DNA of 64,000 nt from contig NZ_JASNRD010000001.1 of the NCBI RefSeq assembly GCF_030412015.1, forward strand, positions 716,552 to 780,551, read 5' to 3'. The DNA is from Massilia sp. YIM B02763 (GTDB taxonomy: Bacteria; Pseudomonadota; Gammaproteobacteria; Burkholderiales; Burkholderiaceae_D). Below are positions 28,145 through 39,633 of the stretch, piece after piece (positions within the stretch are counted from its first letter, which is position 1; the number at the start of each line of letters is the position of its first letter). The notes under the pieces are model-generated. The model searched no databases. It saw nothing but the letters and a program-made list of their open reading frames with translations, and was not told the DNA's origin. Position numbers and translations under genes: made by a program.

Positions 28145-28642
28145 TTATTCTGACTTGAGGCTCTTCAGTGCCGCGAACGGCGATACCTTCTCGGACTTCA
28201 CGGAGTCCACCAGCGTGGTATCGGGGCACACCTCGTGTTTCGGTGCCTGCGGCAGCGCCAGCAGGGCTTCATCTTCCAGCAATTCGCGGATGTCCATGGC
28301 ATGGGTGCCGACGATCACGTCGATGCTCTCGTCGTCGAGGATTTCCTCGATCTCGTCCGCTTCCTCGTCGTCCTTGCCCAGCACCAGCACGGTCGACGAA
28401 TCGAGCTCGTGGCCGAACGGCTGCAGGCAGCGCTGGCATACCAGCTGCACGGTCCCGGAGACGGACAGCGTCATCATCGGATATCCCTGGCGGGTCTGGC
28501 CGCCCTGGATGGACCAGGAAATCGTGCCGGACGCATCCGCGCAATCGGCTGCCAGGCGGGGCATTTCCGCGACCGGCGTGACACCTTCACGACGGCCATT
28601 GTTCCGGCAAAACTCGAAGGCGTCGATGACAAAAGCGCTCAT
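28145..28642 (-). CDS. yceD: YceD family protein (DUF177), 23S rRNA accumulation protein
   Basis: YceD proteins precede rpmF and in E. coli are needed for normal 23S rRNA accumulation. The 165-residue acidic protein contains LVCQRCLQPF, the conserved CxxC core, and the acidic stretch DDEEADEIEEILDDESIDV typical of the family. It starts the yceD-rpmF-plsX-fab block; maf is divergent. Confidence 0.9.
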   Translation of the reverse strand: MSAFVIDAFEFCRNNGRREGVTPVAEMPRLAADCADASGTISWSIQGGQTRQGYPMMTLSVSGTVQLVCQRCLQPFGHELDSSTVLVLGKDDEEADEIEEILDDESIDVIVGTHAMDIRELLEDEALLALPQAPKHEVCPDTTLVDSVKSEKVSPFAALKSLKSE

Positions 28643-28802
28643 TTGGAAAAACTTCCCCGGAAAACCTGCGATAATAACAGGCTTATCCCCGGGCAGTCAA
28701 AGAATCCGTGCTTTTTTCGGGCTTCCCATCCACGAACGTGGCTGACGCCCATCGAGCTGCCCAACGTGCTGCTCATTTTGCAGCTATCTATCTGTTTTGC
28801 TT

Positions 28803-29438
28803 ATGAATATTGGACAGGCCGACATCATACCAAGTTCCGCGCAGCCTGGCACATCTTTGCGCCTGATTCTTGCTTCCAGCTCGGCTTACCGGCGCGAATT
28901 GCTGGGCCGCCTGCGCCTGCCCTTCGAAGCGATCGCCCCGCACGTCGACGAGACGCCGCTGCCCGGCGAAGCGCCCGAGGCGACGGCCCTGCGCCTGGCG
29001 CGCGACAAGGCGCACGCCATCGCCCGCCTGCACCCGGGCGCGCTCGTGATCGGTTCGGACCAGGTCGCCACGCTGGACGGCGCGCAGATCGGCAAGCCCG
29101 GCGACCATGCGCGCGCCCTGGCGCAACTGCAAACAATGCGCGGCCGCCGCGTCGTGTTCCATACCGCCCTGTGCCTGTGGGACGGCCGCACCGATACCTT
29201 CGAGCTCGACAACGTCCAGGTCTTCGTCGACTTCCGCGACTTGCCGGACGCCGAACTGGATGCCTATCTGCGCATCGAACAACCCTACGACTGCGCCGGC
29301 AGCGCCAAGAACGAAGGCCTCGGCATCGCCTTGCTCGAACGCATCGACAGCAGCGACCCGACGGCCCTCACCGGCCTGCCCCTGATCGCCCTGACGGGCA
29401 TGCTGCGCCGCGCCGGCGTGGCCTTTTTCGCCGATTGA
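28803..29438 (+). CDS. Maf/YceF family nucleotide pyrophosphatase
   Basis: Maf proteins hydrolyse non-canonical nucleoside triphosphates; the YceF subgroup prefers 7-methyl-GTP. The 211-residue protein from ATG 28803 has LILASSSAYRRELL, the conserved SDQVATLDG and GKPGDH, and the C-terminal ITG-like LPLIALTG. An in-frame TTG six bases upstream is the alternative start. It is divergent from yceD, the arrangement also found in E. coli. Confidence 0.92.
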   Translation: MNIGQADIIPSSAQPGTSLRLILASSSAYRRELLGRLRLPFEAIAPHVDETPLPGEAPEATALRLARDKAHAIARLHPGALVIGSDQVATLDGAQIGKPGDHARALAQLQTMRGRRVVFHTALCLWDGRTDTFELDNVQVFVDFRDLPDAELDAYLRIEQPYDCAGSAKNEGLGIALLERIDSSDPTALTGLPLIALTGMLRRAGVAFFAD

Positions 29439-29450
29439 TTGTTTACTTAC

Positions 29451-30200
29451 ATGCCCGGTACCCTCTACCTGATCCCGAACACGCTCGGCCCGACCGAAGC
29501 GACCCCGCACGCGCTGTCGCACATCCTGCCCGAACAGGTGCAGGACATCGCCAGCAAGCTCGATTACTTCGTCGCCGAAAACGCCAAGACGGCGCGCGCC
29601 TTCCTGAAACTGGTCGGCATCGGCCATCCGCTCGCCAAGCCGCTGCAGGAAATCCAGATCGCCGAACTGAACGTGAACACCCCGGCGCAGGCATTGACTG
29701 CCCTGCTGGCGCCGCTGCTCGAAGGCCGCGACGCCGGCCTGGTCTCGGAGGCGGGCGTGCCGGCCGTGGCCGATCCGGGCGCCGACCTGGTACGCCTGGC
29801 CCACCAGCACGGCATCGCCGTACGCCCCCTCGTGGGACCGTCGTCGCTGCTGCTGGCCGTCATGGCAAGCGGCCTGAACGGCCAGAGCTTCGCCTTCAAC
29901 GGCTACCTGCCGACCGATGCGGCCCAGCGCAGCAAGCGCATCGTCCAGCTGGAGCAGCGCTCGCGCAGCGAAAAGCAGACGCAATTGCTGATCGAAACGC
30001 CCTACCGCAACGGCGCGATGCTGGAAGCCATCGTCGCCGCCTGCCAGCCCGGCACCCTGGTCTGCGTCGCGACGGACCTGTCGCTGCCGACCGAATCCGT
30101 ACGCACGCTGACGGCTGCCAAGTGGAAAGCACAGCTCGCAGCCGGCAAGGCCCCGGACTTCCACAAGAAACCGACCGTCTTCCTGTTCCTGGCCCAATAA
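29451..30200 (+). CDS. SAM-dependent methyltransferase, tetrapyrrole methylase (RsmI-like) family
   Basis: The 249-residue protein from MPGTLYLIPN is the short RsmI relative often found next to maf. It has the tetrapyrrole methylase fold: GLVSEAGVPAVADPGADLV (SAM-site loop), VGPSSLLLAVMASGL and FIETPYRN-like LIETPYRNGAM. True RsmI methylates the 2'-O of C1402 in 16S rRNA; this paralogue lacks the C-terminal domain, so its substrate is uncertain. It follows maf after 12 bases, so they are co-transcribed, and ends at a repeat cluster. Confidence 0.85.
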   Translation: MPGTLYLIPNTLGPTEATPHALSHILPEQVQDIASKLDYFVAENAKTARAFLKLVGIGHPLAKPLQEIQIAELNVNTPAQALTALLAPLLEGRDAGLVSEAGVPAVADPGADLVRLAHQHGIAVRPLVGPSSLLLAVMASGLNGQSFAFNGYLPTDAAQRSKRIVQLEQRSRSEKQTQLLIETPYRNGAMLEAIVAACQPGTLVCVATDLSLPTESVRTLTAAKWKAQLAAGKAPDFHKKPTVFLFLAQ

Positions 30201-30425
30201 ATTCGGGGTCAGAGCACATTTTTCACCAAATTCGGGGTCAGAGCACTTTTTTGATCAATTGATCCAACCCACTCCCAGCGCGGCCGAGCTCGTCGCTTAG
30301 AGAAAAATAAAACCGGGGTCAGAGCCGGGGTCAGAGCCCGGTTTTTGGAAAGAGACAGGGGTCAATTGCCACAAAATGTGCTCTGACCCCGAATTTGCAG
30401 CTTAATGTGCTCTGACCCCGAATTT
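30201..30425. repeat. REP-like cluster of GGGGTCAGAGC units, two orientations
   Basis: ATTCGGGGTCAGAGCAC occurs in direct orientation at about 30201 and 30230, with a compressed double copy at 30313-30336. Inverted copies (GTGCTCTGACCCCGAATTT) are at 30378-30396 and 30407-30425. The block lies between two convergent genes. Such units resemble the REP sequences mobilised by RAYT (TnpA-REP) transposases (established family knowledge); no transposase is present in the window. Confidence 0.8.
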
Positions 30426-30437
30426 TCGGGGTGGGAA

Positions 30438-31709
30438 TCAGCGGATTTCTTCGCCTAGCTCGCGCACCCAGCCGAAGGCGGCCAGTTCGATTTCGCGGAT
30501 CTGCTTGGCCGACAGGCCCAGGCGGTCCAGCGCCGCCGCGAGGGCGCGGTTGCATTGGGCGCCTTCGAGTTCCTCGGCCACGCCCAGCATCGCGCCGTAG
30601 TCGCCCTCGCGGTGCAGGAGGGCGGCGCGCACTTCGGGGGAGACGTCGACGCGCGCCAAAATCTCTTCCATCGGCAGCGAGAACAGCGCATCCATCAGCG
30701 ACATGATGCCGACCGTGAACGCGGCATTGGCGCCGGCCGTGTCGCCCGGGCGCAGCGTCAGCGTCATCAGTTCGAGCAGGCGGCCGCGCGTCGTCGCCAG
30801 CTGCAGCAGCGGCGAATTCAGCTCGACGTTGCCGTCCGGACCGCTGTACAGCAGGATCTGGATCCAGCGCTGCAGCTGGCTGCGGCCGAGCTGCTCGAGC
30901 GCCTGCGAGATCGATTCGATGCGGCCGCCGCTGCCGCCGAGATGGCTGTTGACGAGGCGCAGCAGGTTCAGGCTCAGCAGCGGGTCGCGCTTGACGGCTT
31001 CCTCGATCGCGTCGTTGCCGGCATTCGCATTGATCAGCTCGATCATGCGCAGCAGCACCATCTCGGAGGGGGTGATCTTCTTGCCCGACAGGATGGCGGG
31101 GCGGGCGAAATAGTATCCCTGGAAATATTCGAAGCCGAGTTCCAGGCACAGCTGGAATTCCTCGACCGTCTCGACCTTCTCGGCCAGCAGCTTGCGGCCG
31201 GGACTGCGCAGCGAGCGCGCCAGCGCGGCCAGCTCGTCCTGGCTGACGCCCTGCAGGTCCACCTTGATCACGTCGACGAAATCGATCAGCTTGCTAACCA
31301 GCTCGGAATGGCCTATAACATCGTCGAGTGCGAATTTGAAACCGAGCTCTTTCAATTCCTTGACGCGCGCCAGCACACCTTCGGTGGGACGCACGGTTTC
31401 GAGGATTTCGAGGATGACCTTATTGGGAGGCAAGAATCGAACGAAGTCGCTCATCAACACCACTTCGTCGACATTGACGAAGGCAACCTGCTCTCCGACC
31501 ACCTGTTTCATGCCCAGCTGCGAGGCGTGGGAAATCACGGCGGCGGTGGCAGCGGCATAATCGGTCAGTTGCGCGTCCTCGTGCTCCGGGGCGGCGCGGA
31601 ACAATAGCTCGAACGCCACCAGCTTCTGGTCGCGCCCGAGTATCGGCTGACGCGCCAGAAAAAATTCATCGGACGGCATGGACGAGACTGCCGTTGCTAC
31701 CGCATGCAT
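30438..31709 (-). CDS. EAL/HDOD domain signalling protein (YuxH type), degenerate EAL
   Basis: The start at 31709 has a good AGGAG site and gives 423 residues. The N-terminal part is an EAL-like domain (FFLARQPILGRDQKLVAFEL, LLAEKVET), followed by an HDOD domain (about 215-415, with LLSLNLLRLVNSH). In the EAL part the usual DDFG is DDVIG, so c-di-GMP hydrolysis is doubtful and the protein may only bind or signal. This architecture is common in motile environmental betaproteobacteria. It is monocistronic, convergent with the methyltransferase gene. Confidence 0.88.
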   Translation of the reverse strand: MHAVATAVSSMPSDEFFLARQPILGRDQKLVAFELLFRAAPEHEDAQLTDYAAATAAVISHASQLGMKQVVGEQVAFVNVDEVVLMSDFVRFLPPNKVILEILETVRPTEGVLARVKELKELGFKFALDDVIGHSELVSKLIDFVDVIKVDLQGVSQDELAALARSLRSPGRKLLAEKVETVEEFQLCLELGFEYFQGYYFARPAILSGKKITPSEMVLLRMIELINANAGNDAIEEAVKRDPLLSLNLLRLVNSHLGGSGGRIESISQALEQLGRSQLQRWIQILLYSGPDGNVELNSPLLQLATTRGRLLELMTLTLRPGDTAGANAAFTVGIMSLMDALFSLPMEEILARVDVSPEVRAALLHREGDYGAMLGVAEELEGAQCNRALAAALDRLGLSAKQIREIELAAFGWVRELGEEIR

Positions 31710-31883
31710 GCAAAACTCCTGGAATGACGTGGCACGCACCATGCGCGCCCGGTCCGGACTCGCCGGAACTCGGGGCTGACTATACTACAGACGGGCAGTC
31801 TTTACATTTCGACATCGTATCAAATCGTTTCAGCGCACCCGTTCCGGCTACGTGAACAACGATATCGGGCGGCGCCGTCCCGC

Positions 31884-33212
31884 TCAAGGACGGCCCGGGC
31901 CATTGCGCTTGGCCGGACGGCGCGGCGCCTCACCCGTTGCCGCCAGGCGCACTCCCGGGCGTGCTCCAGACGGCGCCGACGCCGGGCGGCCTTCGCTCTC
32001 GCGCGCCTGACCGGAGCGTGCTTCGCCGCTGCGTGCCTGACCCGGGCGTGCCTGGCCCGGACGTCCCTGCCCCGCGCCAGCCTTTCCCGTGCTTCCCTGG
32101 CCCGGCCGCGCATCCGCCGCCGGACGCTGGCCGGCCCGGCGCGGCGCCTCGGCCTTCCGATCCTGCCCCTCCTGCCCTTCCGCCGCGCGGCCGCGCGGGC
32201 CGTCGCCGAAGGCCTGGCCCGGCAGGCGCAGGCTGCCCTTGCCCGACAGCGGACTGGCGCGGCGCGCATTGCCGACCGGCTGGCGGCCGCCGCTGCGTTC
32301 GGCGCCGGCCAGGCCCGGCATGGCGCCCGTCACCTGGGTGCCCGTCTCGATGCGGAAGGTCGCGCCCTTGTCCGTGCCCAGCACCTTCACCAGGTAGGGC
32401 AGCGTCTCGCGCAGCGCCGCTTCCAGCGTGTAGGGCGGGTTCAGGATGAACATGCCGCTGCTGTGCATGCCGGTGCCGTCCGGGCCCGGCGTGGACACGG
32501 TCAGCGTCACGTGCAGCCACTCCTTGGCCGGCAGCCGCTTCAGGCGGTCGGGGAACTGGCGCGATTCCATGCGCTGCAGCACCGGATACCAGACCGCGTA
32601 CATGCCCGACGGGAAGCGGCCCAGCGCGTCTTCCAGCGCATCGCGCACGTGCTTGTAGTCCAGCTTGACCTCGTACGGCGGGTCGACCAGCACCAGCGCG
32701 CGGCGCGACGGCGGCGGCAGCAGCGCCTTCAGGCTCTGGAAGCCGTCCGCGTACTCGACGATGACGCGCTTGCCGCGCGGCCGCTCGCCCTGCTCGGCCT
32801 TGTGCGCTTCCAGCTTGCGGAAATTCTCGGCCAGCAGGCGGATGTCGGCGGGGTGCAGTTCGAACAGGCGCAGGCGGTCCTGGGCGCGCGCCACCTGCTC
32901 GGCCACGTAGGGCGAGCCCGGATAAAAGCGCAGGCGGCCAGCGGGGTTCATCTTGCGCACCAGCTCGACGTATTCGGCCAGCGCCGGCGGCAGGTCGTCG
33001 CGCTCCCACAGGCGCGCGATGCCGCCTTCGGACTCCCCGCTCTTGACGGCCTGGGCGCTGTCCAGCGCATACACGCCGACGCCGGAATGGGTGTCGATAT
33101 AGGTGTAGGCCGCATCCTTCTGGTTCATGTATTGATGCAACTGAACCTGAATAAAGTGCTTCAGGACATCGGCGTGGTTACCCGCGTGGAAGGCGTGGCG
33201 GTAGCTGAACAT
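31884..33212 (-). CDS. rlmJ: 23S rRNA (adenine2030-N6)-methyltransferase RlmJ with long C-terminal tail
   Basis: RlmJ methylates A2030 of 23S rRNA. Residues 1-285 match the family: MFSYRHAFHAGNHADVLKH start, IDTHSGVGVY (SAM site) and LVDPPYEVKLDY (the DPPY catalytic motif). Normal length is about 280, but this protein has 442 residues. The extra C-terminal 150 are Arg/Gly/Ala/Pro-rich with repeats such as GQARPGQARSGEARSGQARE and look disordered. The GC-rich frame is uninterrupted and codon composition stays similar, so this is probably a real extension that could bind RNA; it could also be a lost stop codon. Confidence 0.88.
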   Translation of the reverse strand: MFSYRHAFHAGNHADVLKHFIQVQLHQYMNQKDAAYTYIDTHSGVGVYALDSAQAVKSGESEGGIARLWERDDLPPALAEYVELVRKMNPAGRLRFYPGSPYVAEQVARAQDRLRLFELHPADIRLLAENFRKLEAHKAEQGERPRGKRVIVEYADGFQSLKALLPPPSRRALVLVDPPYEVKLDYKHVRDALEDALGRFPSGMYAVWYPVLQRMESRQFPDRLKRLPAKEWLHVTLTVSTPGPDGTGMHSSGMFILNPPYTLEAALRETLPYLVKVLGTDKGATFRIETGTQVTGAMPGLAGAERSGGRQPVGNARRASPLSGKGSLRLPGQAFGDGPRGRAAEGQEGQDRKAEAPRRAGQRPAADARPGQGSTGKAGAGQGRPGQARPGQARSGEARSGQARESEGRPASAPSGARPGVRLAATGEAPRRPAKRNGPGRP

Positions 33213-33315
33213 AGGGATTCCAATCGTGATCGCATGCCGTCCCGGGGTAGAACATGGGGCGGCGAAACCGCAATTATCCCATCAAGACAGGCCCTTCGAC
33301 GAATTCCCCGGCAAT

Positions 33316-33349
33316 AAAAAAGCCGCGGCGCACTCGCGGGCGCCGCGGC
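33316..33349 (-). terminator. Rho-independent terminator after aceA
   Basis: On the minus strand a 10-bp stem GCCGCGGCGC/GCGCCGCGGC with an 8-base loop is followed by TTTTTTATT. It lies about 45 bases after the aceA stop. Confidence 0.92.
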
Positions 33350-33392
33350 CGGCCGTCTCGCGACGGCCCGGAGGAAGCCGATTCGACCTTCT

Positions 33393-34691
33393 TCAGGCGA
33401 CCTTCTTCTCGTCGAAGAACTGCTCGTCCTCGGTCGAGCCGTGCAGCGCCGTGGTCGAGCTCTGGCCCTGCTGGATCGCCTGGGTGACGGCATCGAAGTA
33501 GCCCGTACCCACTTCGCGCTGGTGCTTGACGGCCGTGAAGCCCTTGTCGGCGGCGGCGAATTCCGCTTCCTGCATCTCGACGAAGGCCGACATGCCGGTG
33601 CGCGCATAACCGTGGGCCAGGTTGAACATGCTGTAGTTCAGCGCATGGAAGCCGGCCAGCGTGATGAACTGGAATTTGTAGCCCATCGCGCCCAGCTCCC
33701 GCTGGAACTTGGCGATGGTGGCATCGTCCAGGTTCTTCTTCCAGTTGAACGAGGGCGAGCAGTTATACGCCAGCATCTTGCCCGGGAACTTGTCGTGGAT
33801 CGCCTCGGCGAAGCGCTTGGCGAAGGCCAGGTCCGGCTTGCCCGTCTCGCACCACACGAGGTCGGCATATGGCGCATACGCCAGTCCGCGGGAAATCGCC
33901 TGCTCGATGCCCGGCTTGACGCGGAAGAAGCCTTCCACCGTACGCTCGCCCGTGCAGAACGGCTTGTCGTTGGCGTCGACGTCCGAGGTCAGCAAATCCG
34001 CCGCCTCGGCATCCGTGCGGGCGATGACGAGCGTGGGCGTGCCCATCACGTCGGCCGCCAGGCGCGCCGCCGTCAGCTTCTCGACCGCCTCGCGCGTCGG
34101 CACCAGCACCTTGCCACCCATGTGGCCGCATTTCTTGACGGATGCCAGCTGGTCCTCGAAGTGGACGCCGGCCGCGCCCGCCTCGATCATCGACTTCATC
34201 AGCTCGTAGGCGTTCAGCACGCCGCCGAAGCCCGCTTCGGCATCGGCCACGATCGGAGCGAAGTAATCGATGTCGTCCTTGCCTTCGGACCACTGGATCT
34301 GGTCGGCACGCTGGAAGGTATTGTTGATGCGCTTGACGACCATGGGCACCGAATTGGCCGGATACAGCGACTGGTCCGGATACATCTCGCCGGCCAGGTT
34401 GGCGTCGCCCGCCACCTGCCAGCCGGACAGGTAGATGGCCTTCAGGCCGGCTTTCACCTGCTGCATCGCCTGGTTGCCCGTCAGCGCACCCAGCGCATTC
34501 ACATAGGGTTCGCTATTGACGAGGTCCCACAGTTTCTCGGCGCCGCGGCGCGCCAGCGTGTGTTCGATCTGGACCGAACCGCGCAGGCGCACGACGTCCT
34601 CGGCCGTGTAGTTGCGGACCACGCCCTGCCAGCGCGGTTCATTGTTCCAGGCTTGCTGCAGGGCGGCGATTTGCTGTTCACGAGTTGCCAT
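33393..34691 (-). CDS. aceA: isocitrate lyase
   Basis: AceA splits isocitrate to glyoxylate and succinate, the first glyoxylate-shunt step, allowing growth on acetate and fatty acids. From ATG 34691 (GGAG site upstream) the protein has 432 residues. The catalytic signature [13 protein letters not shown], the metal-site region GVHFEDQ and the C-terminal NCSPSFNWK are present. The malate synthase partner is not in the window. It is monocistronic with a strong terminator. Confidence 0.97.
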   Translation of the reverse strand: MATREQQIAALQQAWNNEPRWQGVVRNYTAEDVVRLRGSVQIEHTLARRGAEKLWDLVNSEPYVNALGALTGNQAMQQVKAGLKAIYLSGWQVAGDANLAGEMYPDQSLYPANSVPMVVKRINNTFQRADQIQWSEGKDDIDYFAPIVADAEAGFGGVLNAYELMKSMIEAGAAGVHFEDQLASVKKCGHMGGKVLVPTREAVEKLTAARLAADVMGTPTLVIARTDAEAADLLTSDVDANDKPFCTGERTVEGFFRVKPGIEQAISRGLAYAPYADLVWCETGKPDLAFAKRFAEAIHDKFPGKMLAYNCSPSFNWKKNLDDATIAKFQRELGAMGYKFQFITLAGFHALNYSMFNLAHGYARTGMSAFVEMQEAEFAAADKGFTAVKHQREVGTGYFDAVTQAIQQGQSSTTALHGSTEDEQFFDEKKVA

Positions 34692-35142
34692 GGTGTTCTC
34701 CCGATAATGGTTGAAAGGTGGTGAATAGAAAGCGGCTGTTGAGAACATCTTAGGCCTTTCGCAAGCGTGCACCACACTCTTATATAAGACACAGGAGTAT
34801 TTTTATTCCCTGAATAATCAATCACTTGTGATTACAATTTCATGATGCGGCATCGGGTTTCTTCAAATGGGAAAACGCCGCCGATGTCCGCCACAGTGCT
34901 TTCCACATCTGTGAACCGCTTTTCACGATACGAAAAAACTTGGTGGGAATGCATGCTGCGCTGCGGCGATGGCCGAACGAGTGGCAAGCGGGTGTAACAC
35001 GACTGTTACGGATGCTGTGTTAGCCATTTAACAGAAGCAGTGCAGCAAAGCGCCTTAGGCTGAGCGTGCATGACTCATCCGTTTCAAAGCCGGCCCGCTC
35101 GCAGGACGCGAGGGGCCGGACCCATCCGTTCAGGAGATTCCC
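34692..35142. other. intergenic region upstream of aceA and the PEP-CTERM gene
   Basis: These 451 bases contain the divergent promoters of aceA and the PEP-CTERM gene. A/T-rich sequence at about 34770-34850 is the likely aceA promoter. An imperfect inverted repeat (TAACACGACTGTTA with GTGTTA near 34995-35022) could be a regulator site. CAGGAGA before ATG 35143 is a good ribosome binding site. I see no RNA gene. Confidence 0.4.
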
Positions 35143-35595
35143 ATGAGCCATCCGCCCCATGTCATACGGAACGCGGGACCGAAGGCAGTACTGCTGGCCA
35201 TCCTGATGGCGGCCGGCACCGGCGCGTTTGCCGCGACGCCGCAGGAGGGCGCCGTCGAGCTGGCCCCCGCCCGCGGCACCGCATTTAGCGATGCGCTGGT
35301 ACCGGCATCCGGCGAGCCCCTGCTCGCACAGGCCGGCGACACCCACGATGCCTGCCCGGACGGGCCGTGCGTCGAACAGGACCAGGCCGGCACGTCCGGC
35401 ATGGTCGCCGCCGCCGATACGCGCGCCGCGGCGACGCCCTCCCCGGCCGCCGCGCCGGTCCGTGCCGGCGTCGGCGGCAAGCCGGCCGGCATCGGCTCCG
35501 TGCCGGAACCACAGACCTATGCGATGCTGTGCGGCGGCCTGGGCTTGCTCGGCATCGGCGCCAGGACGTCACGCCGCCGGCGCCAGTCCAAATGA
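35143..35595 (+). CDS. PEP-CTERM sorting domain protein, small
   Basis: The 150-residue protein has a signal peptide (residues 1-30, ending GAFA) and a C-terminal PEP-CTERM tail: VPEPQTYAML, a hydrophobic helix (CGGLGLLGIGA) and the basic end SRRRRQSK. Such proteins are cut by an exosortase and released at the cell surface. The mature part is low-complexity, Ala/Pro/Gly-rich, with two cysteines. No exosortase gene is in the window. Its last 27 bases overlap the convergent VOC gene. Confidence 0.85.
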   Translation: MSHPPHVIRNAGPKAVLLAILMAAGTGAFAATPQEGAVELAPARGTAFSDALVPASGEPLLAQAGDTHDACPDGPCVEQDQAGTSGMVAAADTRAAATPSPAAAPVRAGVGGKPAGIGSVPEPQTYAMLCGGLGLLGIGARTSRRRRQSK

Positions 35596-35985
35596 CGCGC
35601 GGTACTGCTCGGCCGCGTCCTCGCGCGTATTGATCTCGACGAGCACGCCGCCGGGAATCTCGCAAAAGAAGCGCGAACCGCGCACCGCCTTGATCAGTCC
35701 CGTACGCATCCTCACCCCTGCTTCCTTGAACTCCGCGTACAGGCGCGCGACGTCACCAGCCGTCGGCAATTCGAAGCCGATGTGGAAATTGTGCGGCCAG
35801 TCGACGGCACGGCCCGTCGCATCCTCGATCACGATATCGAAGTCGTGGCGCTTGACGACGGCGCTGGTATCGAAGGGCGTGACAGTGCAGCCGAGATGGC
35901 GTTCGAAGAAGCCGGCCGTGGCCGCGACGTCGAGCGAAGGAAAGCTGATGTGATTGAGTTTCATCGTGTGATTGACGGAAGACAT
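35569..35985 (-). CDS. VOC superfamily (glyoxalase/dioxygenase-like) protein
   Basis: The 138-residue protein starts at 35985, where GGAG lies nine bases upstream; a second ATG (MKLNHISFP) at 35964 has no such site. The single VOC fold runs through NHISFPSLDVAATAGFFE, NFHIGFELP and GVLVEINTRE. His in NHISF, His in NFHIGF and Glu in LVEIN are in the positions of metal ligands. The substrate is unknown. It overlaps the 3' end of the PEP-CTERM gene tail to tail. Confidence 0.8.
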   Translation of the reverse strand: MSSVNHTMKLNHISFPSLDVAATAGFFERHLGCTVTPFDTSAVVKRHDFDIVIEDATGRAVDWPHNFHIGFELPTAGDVARLYAEFKEAGVRMRTGLIKAVRGSRFFCEIPGGVLVEINTREDAAEQYRASFGLAPAA

Positions 35986-36176
35986 TTACTGAAGCTCCAA
36001 GAAGTTGAAACTGGAGCCATGTCACACGATGCAAGCGGTTCGGAAACGCAAGCGCCCCCGGACTCGCCCGCACGCGCGGCATGGTCCAATGGGCGTTGGT
36101 TGACGTAAACGCTTACGGCTGTCGGGAGACAGCGGGATAGATATTAAACACGTAATCTTGCCAATGCAAGAAAAAC

Positions 36177-36237
36177 CGTCGTCCCCGCGCAGGCGTGATA
36201 GTGCCCCCGGCACTATCACGCCTGCGCGGGGACGACG
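36177..36237 (-). terminator. 29-bp perfect hairpin after clpB, terminator and repeat-family member
   Basis: A perfect 29-bp stem with a 3-base loop (CCC) starts CGTCGTCCCCGCGCAGGC. On the minus strand it is followed by GTTTTTC, so it can act as the clpB terminator. The outer arm matches the dispersed repeats at 11659-11763 and 51626-51712. Confidence 0.8.
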
Positions 36238-36246
36238 TCTACTACA

Positions 36247-38859
<2,613 letters not shown>

Positions 38860-38902
38860 ATGTTTGCCCCTAGCTTGTTAGGTTGGTATTCAGGATGGAA
38901 CC

Positions 38903-38932
38903 AATCTAAGGATGACGTATCGGCTTTTCAAG
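38903..38932 (-). promoter_or_regulatory. sigma-32-like heat-shock promoter of clpB
   Basis: On the minus strand CTTGAAA (38932-38926) matches the sigma-32 -35 box exactly, followed after 14 bp by CCTTAGATT, a weaker match to the CCCCAT-T box. It lies 44-73 bases before the clpB start. Confidence 0.6.
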
Positions 38933-39123
38933 ATACGAAATTGCCATGAGCAAAGTGTCGCTGCCGGCTCGCATACAGGTGGCATCCCCATGAACGCAGA
39001 CCATCATACGCGCCGATGGCGGCGCGCGAACGCGCCGTTTGGACAGGTCACAAAGACAAACCACACGCCGGAAACGGCCTGATCCGGACGGTCAGGCCCT
39101 GGCGCGTTGCCGCGCCCTGCGGA

Positions 39124-39552
39124 TCAAGCCTGGGGCGCAAGCGGCGCCCGGCCAGCAATGGCGGCCAGGTCGCGCACGTTCTTCTGGACGGCGACGATGG
39201 CGAACAGCGTCAATACGAAGGACATGCCGTAGAAGCCTTTTTCGCTCGGCAGCAACGCCGCATTCCAGAGTCCCACGGCCAGCAGGAGCACGGACGCCGC
39301 CAGCGATACCCAGCACAGGTTCAGGTACATGCCCGTGACCGCCTGGCCCTCGGCGCGGTCGCGCAGGGTCTTCTGCAGCGACACCGCGGCAAAGCAGCCA
39401 TACAGCAGAATCGTCAGGTAGTAACCCTTTTCGTTGAGCTGCATCTGGGCGTTCCACAAGCCGATCAGGAAGGCGGCCACGCCGGCGATCATGGATGCCC
39501 AGGACGCGCCGACGAAAGCGGCGCTGGGGCGGGTGACAGTGTGCTGGTTCAT
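39124..39552 (-). CDS. YiaA/YiaB family inner membrane protein
   Basis: The 142-residue protein has four hydrophobic segments arranged as two similar halves: MIAGVAAFLIGLWNAQMQLNEKGYY and a second with LLLAVGLWNAALLPSEKGFY. The repeated GLWNA...EKG(F/Y)Y is the YiaAB two-helix domain. Function is unknown. It lies between crcB and clpB on the same strand. Confidence 0.85.
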   Translation of the reverse strand: MNQHTVTRPSAAFVGASWASMIAGVAAFLIGLWNAQMQLNEKGYYLTILLYGCFAAVSLQKTLRDRAEGQAVTGMYLNLCWVSLAASVLLLAVGLWNAALLPSEKGFYGMSFVLTLFAIVAVQKNVRDLAAIAGRAPLAPQA

Positions 39553-39633
39553 GCGGTTCTCCGGTCAAAGAAAATTAGACTTTGCCAGATTGCAATAGCC
39601 GCGCCTTGCGCGCAAGCGAAGGGCACGCCAGTA

